Shown here: positions 5,173 to 8,403 of the stretch, one piece after another
Numbering within the stretch: position 1 is the stretch's first letter
Layout: each line of letters begins with the position of its first letter
Assembly (NCBI GenBank): GCA_002127415.1
Contig: MWJR01000138.1
Coordinates: forward strand, 1-8,403
Source: Calditrichaeota bacterium AABM5.125.24
GTDB taxonomy: Bacteria; Electryoneota; AABM5-125-24; Hatepunaeales; Hatepunaeaceae
Length of the DNA stretch: 8,403 bases
Reading direction: 5' to 3'
Made by a program: the position numbers and the translations under genes
The notes under the pieces: generated by a model
Database searches by the model: none
What the model was told of the DNA's origin: nothing
Seen by the model: only the letters and a program-made list of their open reading frames with translations

Positions 5173-6600
5173 ATGACCCTCTCCCCTATAGACTGGGCCA
5201 TTCTCTCAGCCTATCTCGCTTTCCTGGCCTATATAATGGTCAAGATCGGCCTTGGTGGAGCCGTCAGCTCTGAGTCGTATCTGCTGGATGGTCGCCGTCT
5301 GACACTGCCGGCCTTTGTGGCCACGACCGTTTCGACCTGGTATGGCGGCATCCTGGGTGTGGGTGAATACAGCTACAACCACGGTCTGTCGAACTGGCTG
5401 GTGTTCGGGGTGCCGTATTACCTTGCAGCGCTGCTGTTTGCGTTTTTAATCGCCGAACGGGCCCGCCGGTCGCAACTGCTGACCATCCCCGATCAACTGG
5501 ACCTCGCCTACGGCGGACGGGTGGCGGTCGGGGGCGCGCTGTATGTGTTCGTGATGACGGTTCCGGCTGTTTATGTGCTGATGCTGGGGGTGCTGCTGAA
5601 CCTGCTGTTCGGGTGGTCGCTGCCGGTGGGCGTGGTGGTCGCGACGATTGTATCCACGTGCTATGTGCTGGTCGGCGGCTTCCGGTCGGTGGTCAAGACC
5701 GATTGGGTGCAGTTCTCGCTGATGTATCTGGCGTTCGGGGTGATGGCGGTGGTGCTGTTATCAGAACACGGCGGGCTATCGTTCTTACGCAGTCATCTTC
5801 CAGCCGAGCACTTCAACTGGCGGGGTGGGAAGACGGCCGCCTATGTGATCAGCTGGTATTTCATCGCCCTGGCAGCGCTTGTCGAGCCGGCATTCTATCA
5901 GCGCTGTTACGCTGCCCGGAGCCCCAGGATCGCACGGCAGGGGATCCTGGTGTCGGTTCTGTTCTGGCTGCTCTTCGATTTCCTGACCACCACTGTGGGG
6001 ATGTATAGCCGGGCTATATTGGGCGATGGCATCAACGGTGTGGCAGCCTTTCCGCTTCTGGCCGACCGGGTGCTCCCGCCGGGCCTCAAGGGGCTTTTCC
6101 TGGTGGGGCTCGCCACCACGATTCAATCGACGGTGGACAGCTACAGCCACCTGGCAGCCACCACACTGGGCCGCGATGTGCTGTGGAGGATACGCGCTGT
6201 TCGCAGGCGGTTCGGTGAAATCCCGCTCAGTCGCTACTGCCTGGTCGCTTCGGGCCTGCTGGCCATCGGCATCGCCCTGTTCAGCGGATCGGTGGTCGAT
6301 ATCTGGCACAGGCTGGGCTCTATAGGCACACCCGGCCTGCTGCTCCCGCTCGGGCTCAGTTACAGTAAGCGGCTACGCTTCCGTCCGGGTTGGGCGCTTG
6401 TTCACCTGATGGTGGTCCCGGTGGTGGTTGGGGGCTGGTTCCTCGCTCAGGCCGGGATCCAATCCCCGCCATTCCCGCTGTCGATCCAGCCGATCTTCCC
6501 CGGTTTAATGACATCTGTCGTAATCCTCGCCCTCGACCACCTGACCCGATCCCGAAACCGAGCTCAGGAAATGGAAGATTCTTTCCACGAACTCCATTAA
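5173..6600 (+). CDS. Sodium:solute symporter (SSS family), substrate unknown
   Basis: A 475-residue integral membrane transporter of the SSS family (LeuT-type fold), which couples Na+ entry to uptake of a solute such as a sugar, amino acid, osmolyte or organic acid. Around 12-13 hydrophobic segments can be seen, starting with IDWAILSAYLAFLAYIMV at 6-23. Family landmarks are SYLLDGRRLTLPAFVATTVSTWYGG at 35-59, GGFRSVVKTDWVQ at 168-180 (the classic SSS signature region), PAFYQRCYAARSP at 239-251, and the Ser/Thr-rich helix ATTIQSTVDSYSHLAATT at 314-331, where the conserved sodium site normally lies. The C-terminus is polar and short. The ATG at 5173 places a membrane helix correctly, but nothing resembling a ribosome binding site precedes it, because the upstream bases are a GACCATT repeat. 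No promoter is obvious. It stands alone between repeat-filled spacers, so the neighbours give no clue to the substrate. Confidence 0.9.
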   Translation: MTLSPIDWAILSAYLAFLAYIMVKIGLGGAVSSESYLLDGRRLTLPAFVATTVSTWYGGILGVGEYSYNHGLSNWLVFGVPYYLAALLFAFLIAERARRSQLLTIPDQLDLAYGGRVAVGGALYVFVMTVPAVYVLMLGVLLNLLFGWSLPVGVVVATIVSTCYVLVGGFRSVVKTDWVQFSLMYLAFGVMAVVLLSEHGGLSFLRSHLPAEHFNWRGGKTAAYVISWYFIALAALVEPAFYQRCYAARSPRIARQGILVSVLFWLLFDFLTTTVGMYSRAILGDGINGVAAFPLLADRVLPPGLKGLFLVGLATTIQSTVDSYSHLAATTLGRDVLWRIRAVRRRFGEIPLSRYCLVASGLLAIGIALFSGSVVDIWHRLGSIGTPGLLLPLGLSYSKRLRFRPGWALVHLMVVPVVVGGWFLAQAGIQSPPFPLSIQPIFPGLMTSVVILALDHLTRSRNRAQEMEDSFHELH

Positions 6601-6663
6601 TTACAGAATGACTGCAAACTGGAGCCTTTATTTCTCGTATTTTCAAGTAGAAGGGTTACCTTA

Positions 6664-6863
6664 TTAAGAGGGGCATTTTATAGTAGACATTGATCCGGCA
6701 GCTGCCGGACTGTCATTCCGACGTATCAATCTGTCCGAGAATGGGATTCGAGCGAACATAAGGCAAGGCGCACGCCCCCAGCTTTTCCTGACTTTCGTCA
6801 GGACAGGCGCAGGGGCATGCTTCGCCGGTCCGACAAGTGTCTACAATAAAGTGACCTGATTAA
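6664..6863. mobile_element. MITE-like element with 22-base inverted ends, flanked by TTAA
   Basis: The left end (6668-6689) contains CATTTTATAGTAGACA. The right end (6838-6859) contains TGTCTACAATAAAGTG, whose complement CACTTTATTGTAGACA agrees at 14 of 16 positions. Both ends are followed outward by six further bases and then TTAA (6664-6667 and 6860-6863), consistent with a 4-base target duplication. The interior has no gene. It holds a perfect 16-base palindrome (6694-6709), a hairpin tcctgac/gtcagga (6785-6802), and arms ggcgcacgcccc and ggggcatgcttcgcc that roughly pair. This is the expected form of a non-autonomous element. The shared TGTCYACAATA end motif suggests mobilisation by an element like the one starting at 8328, which is an inference. 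Confidence 0.5.
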
Positions 6864-6900
6864 TATTAAGTGATCTAAAAACATCCAGAACCCGGGAAGT

Positions 6901-6929
6901 TTGCTTCTTTATTATCCACGTCGTATTAT
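6901..6929 (+). promoter_or_regulatory. Candidate nadA promoter
   Basis: TTGCTT (6901-6906) and TATTAT (6924-6929) are spaced by 17 bases. The -10 matches 5/6 and the -35 only 3/6, in an AT-rich stretch between the MITE-like element and nadA. Transcription would begin near 6936, at the left edge of the dyad at 6938-6970, giving a leader of about 58 bases. Confidence 0.45.
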
Positions 6930-6937
6930 TATAACAA

Positions 6938-6970
6938 CTGTCAACCTGCGCACTGAGGGATGGTTGACAG
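6938..6970 (+). promoter_or_regulatory. 9+9 base dyad at the nadA transcription start: possible operator or leader stem-loop
   Basis: ctgtcaacc (6938-6946) and ggttgacag (6962-6970) are perfect complements separated by 15 bases. The dyad lies directly after the predicted -10 and 23 bases before the nadA start codon. That position suits a repressor operator sensing NAD status, since de novo NAD genes are commonly repressed by NadR, NiaR, NrtR or NadQ in different groups. It would also form a 9-bp stem-loop in the mRNA leader. I cannot assign it to a known regulator. Confidence 0.4.
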
Positions 6971-6993
6971 CCTGAATAAAGGAATTACCAGCG

Positions 6994-8025
6994 ATGTTCG
7001 ATCCAGTTGAACTCCAAAGCAAGCTCAGCCGGGCTGACCCTGGATATTACACGCTCGAAACCTGCAGCGAGATTGCCCGCAAGCTCGACAGGGTGGTTGA
7101 TCTGAAGCGTGAACGTAACGCGGTGCTGTTGGCCCACAACTATCAACGGCCAGAGATATTCGAGGTGGCCAACTTCACAGGGGATTCACTCGGACTCGCG
7201 CTTCAGGCGGCGGAGGTGGAAGATGCGGAGGTGATCATCTTCTGCGGCGTGCACTTTATGGCCGAAACAGCCAAGGTGGTCAGCCCCTCCAGGAAGGTCA
7301 TCCTGCCCAATCTGCAGGCCGGCTGTTCGCTGGCTGATACCGCCGACGCCGACGACCTGACCGAGCGTATAGAGGAGCTGCGGCGGGAATACTCCGACCT
7401 GGGCGTGGTCTGCTACGTGAACACCACCGCGGCGGTCAAGGCGCTGTGCGACGCCTGCTGCACCTCGGCCAATGCGGTGGATGTAATACGAGCAATGCCC
7501 AACCGAAACATCCTTTACGTTCCCGACAAGAACATGGCTGCATACGCCGCCAGCCAGCTTCCCGAGAAAAACATAATCCCATGGGACGGCTACTGTTACG
7601 TCCATCATGAGATACAGCCGGAAGCTATACAACGGATCCAGGCAACCAACCCGGATATAAAGGTGCTGGTTCACCCGGAGTGCCGCGACGATGTGATCCG
7701 GTTAGCCGACGCAGCCCTCTCGACCTCGGGAATGGTCAATTACGCCCGGTCGAGCGAAGCCGATCGGTTCCTGGCAGTGACCGAATGCGGGCTTTCGGAC
7801 CTGCTCGCCATACAGGTGCCGGACAAGCGGTTCTACCGCGCATGCAAGATATGCCGGTATATGAAGATGATAACGCTCGAAGATGTGATCACCTCCCTCG
7901 AACGCCTCGAACCCGAGATCACTCTGCCTGAAGAGGTCGCGCGAGGTGCCGAACGCGCCATCAGGCGGATGTTCGAACTGACTGCATCCGACAGGATGCC
8001 GTCATCCTTGATGTCGATCGATTGA
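6994..8025 (+). CDS. nadA: Quinolinate synthase A
   Basis: NadA condenses iminoaspartate with dihydroxyacetone phosphate to quinolinate, the second step of bacterial de novo NAD synthesis, using a [4Fe-4S] cluster. The 343-residue protein contains LLAHNYQRPEI at 45-55, DSLGLA at 64-69, GVHFMAETAK at 85-94, NLQAGCSLAD at 106-115, YVNTTAAVKA at 141-150, PDKNMA at 177-182, WDGYCYVHHE at 197-206, HPEC at 227-230 and CKICRYMKM at 284-292. By family alignment the three cluster ligands are C111, C201 and C287; C284 makes a CxxC with C287. Its length fits the longer NadA form. The start ATG has AAAGGA ten bases upstream. It appears monocistronic, with its own promoter and terminator; nadB and nadC are not in the window. 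The iron-sulfur cluster makes the enzyme oxygen-sensitive in known cases. Confidence 0.97.
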   Translation: MFDPVELQSKLSRADPGYYTLETCSEIARKLDRVVDLKRERNAVLLAHNYQRPEIFEVANFTGDSLGLALQAAEVEDAEVIIFCGVHFMAETAKVVSPSRKVILPNLQAGCSLADTADADDLTERIEELRREYSDLGVVCYVNTTAAVKALCDACCTSANAVDVIRAMPNRNILYVPDKNMAAYAASQLPEKNIIPWDGYCYVHHEIQPEAIQRIQATNPDIKVLVHPECRDDVIRLADAALSTSGMVNYARSSEADRFLAVTECGLSDLLAIQVPDKRFYRACKICRYMKMITLEDVITSLERLEPEITLPEEVARGAERAIRRMFELTASDRMPSSLMSID

Positions 8026-8052
8026 TAAAAAAACCGGCTTAAATAGAGTTTG

Positions 8053-8085
8053 AAGGGGCACGGTTGACCGTGCCCCTTTCAGTTT
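8053..8085 (+). terminator. Intrinsic terminator after nadA
   Basis: The stem aaggggcacgg (8053-8063) pairs perfectly with ccgtgcccctt (8068-8078) around a ttga loop, followed by a broken U tract (tttcagttt). It lies 27 bases after the nadA stop codon and is GC-rich at the base of the loop. This is the best terminator in the window and ends nadA as a single-gene transcript. Confidence 0.75.
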
Positions 8086-8090
8086 GCGGA

Positions 8091-8195
8091 GGGGGGGATT
8101 CTCTTCCATATATTTCACCATATTCAAGCTACACTACTGTCCCAATGATTTTAGATAAATTCCTGTAACTGTTGAAACAGACTATTCGATAACCT
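8091..8195. other. AT-rich spacer with no recognisable feature
   Basis: Apart from a seven-G run just after the nadA terminator, I see no open reading frame, promoter pair or strong hairpin between the terminator and the dispersed repeat. Confidence 0.4.
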
Positions 8196-8249
8196 GTAGT
8201 TGGGGTTGTCCTCAACCCCGACTGTCGGGCTTGAGACAGGCCCAACTAC
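8196..8249. repeat. Dispersed palindromic repeat, copy B (inverted relative to copy A)
   Basis: It begins gtagttggggttgtcctc and ends gagacaggcccaactac. Its reverse complement matches the unit at 4821-4875 except for one base of length and a few substitutions. It also folds on itself as an imperfect hairpin. The copies bracket the symporter-nadA segment in opposite orientation. Confidence 0.7.
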
Positions 8250-8327
8250 AATTCTTCAACAAACTGTTATCTAACAACGAACTATGCCATCACAACTAAT
8301 CAATGACACTACCCAACTTTTAGGGTC

Positions 8328-8352
8328 TGATCTTCCCCCGATATTGTGGACA
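8328..8352 (+). mobile_element. Probable IS3/IS2-like transposon left end
   Basis: The sequence starts tgatcttcccccgata and ends ttgtggaca. It follows the layout I recall for IS2-type ends of the IS3 family: TG, then a CCCC block, then ATATT, then RGACA. A gene start with a strong ribosome binding site follows 42 bases later, as expected for orfA of such an element. The other end lies outside the window, so the call depends on recalled consensus and position. Confidence 0.4.
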
Positions 8353-8393
8353 GGAGGAAAAGGCAATAACTTTAACCTCAGGAGGTGCCCACA

Positions 8394-8403
8394 ATGTCCG
8401 AAC
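8394..8403 (+). CDS. Start of a gene cut by the window edge, possibly transposase orfA
   Basis: ATG TCC GAA (Met-Ser-Glu) begins at 8394, with a perfect AGGAGG eight bases upstream (8380-8385). Only three codons and one base are visible, so no protein family can be read. The inverted-repeat-like sequence just upstream suggests the first open reading frame of an insertion sequence, which is inference from context. Confidence 0.45.

Noticed and set aside
5785..6309. 174-codon open frame antisense to the symporter
   Set aside because: The symporter frame has clear family motifs over the same bases; the antisense product is low-complexity in Gln, Arg and Pro and matches nothing I know.
6936..6993. 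NAD-sensing riboswitch in the nadA leader
   Set aside because: The predicted leader is only about 58 bases, and I cannot find the two-domain layout expected of the nadA-type (NAD+-I) riboswitch.
7186..7674. 162-codon open frame antisense to nadA
   Set aside because: It lies wholly inside a well-supported nadA gene and shows no motif of its own.

Overview
The window looks like chromosomal DNA from an uncultured, free-living bacterium, probably outside the well-studied proteobacterial and firmicute model groups. The genes are GC-rich and housekeeping in nature. The spacers are AT-richer and full of short inverted repeats and apparent transposon remnants, a pattern common in environmental candidate-phylum genomes. 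I cannot name the phylum from the sequence alone. No CRISPR array, rRNA, tRNA, phage module or obvious defence system was found.

Left part (1-4315), minus strand: a compact five-gene operon read right to left, pgsA > pgpA > cinA > thpR > recA. pgsA and pgpA encode the last two enzymes of phosphatidylglycerol synthesis. cinA encodes a two-domain CinA with a full NMN-deamidase domain. thpR encodes a 2H-family RNA 2',3'-cyclic phosphodiesterase, and recA is the recombinase. The pgsA-cinA-recA core is a known conserved cluster; pgpA and thpR are built into it here. Gene spacing runs from an 8-base overlap (pgpA/cinA) to 82 bases (cinA/thpR). A good promoter sits just upstream of pgsA, and two hairpins follow recA, so recA is probably the last gene of the transcript. 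RecA has unusual residues in both DNA-binding loops.

Middle (4316-5172): an 857-base divergent spacer. The first 320 bases hold the pgsA promoter and little else. From about 4630 to 5166 there are seven separate palindromic or repetitive units in a row, including a small terminal-inverted-repeat element, a 55-base dispersed repeat and an 82-base palindromic repeat.

Right part (5173-8403), plus strand: a sodium:solute symporter of unknown substrate; a spacer (6601-6993) carrying a roughly 192-base MITE-like element flanked by TTAA, then a promoter and a 9+9 base dyad; and nadA (quinolinate synthase), followed by an intrinsic terminator. After that comes a second, inverted copy of the 55-base repeat. 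At the right edge are an IS3/IS2-like transposon end and the first codons of a gene with a perfect ribosome binding site, probably a transposase.

Functional links: NadA (de novo NAD synthesis) and the CinA C-terminal domain (NMN recycling to NaMN) both feed the pyridine-nucleotide pool but lie in different transcription units. The most useful things to follow up are the RecA loop substitutions, the MITE-like element whose ends resemble the IS end at the right edge, and the dyad over the nadA leader. I found no convincing new multi-gene system.
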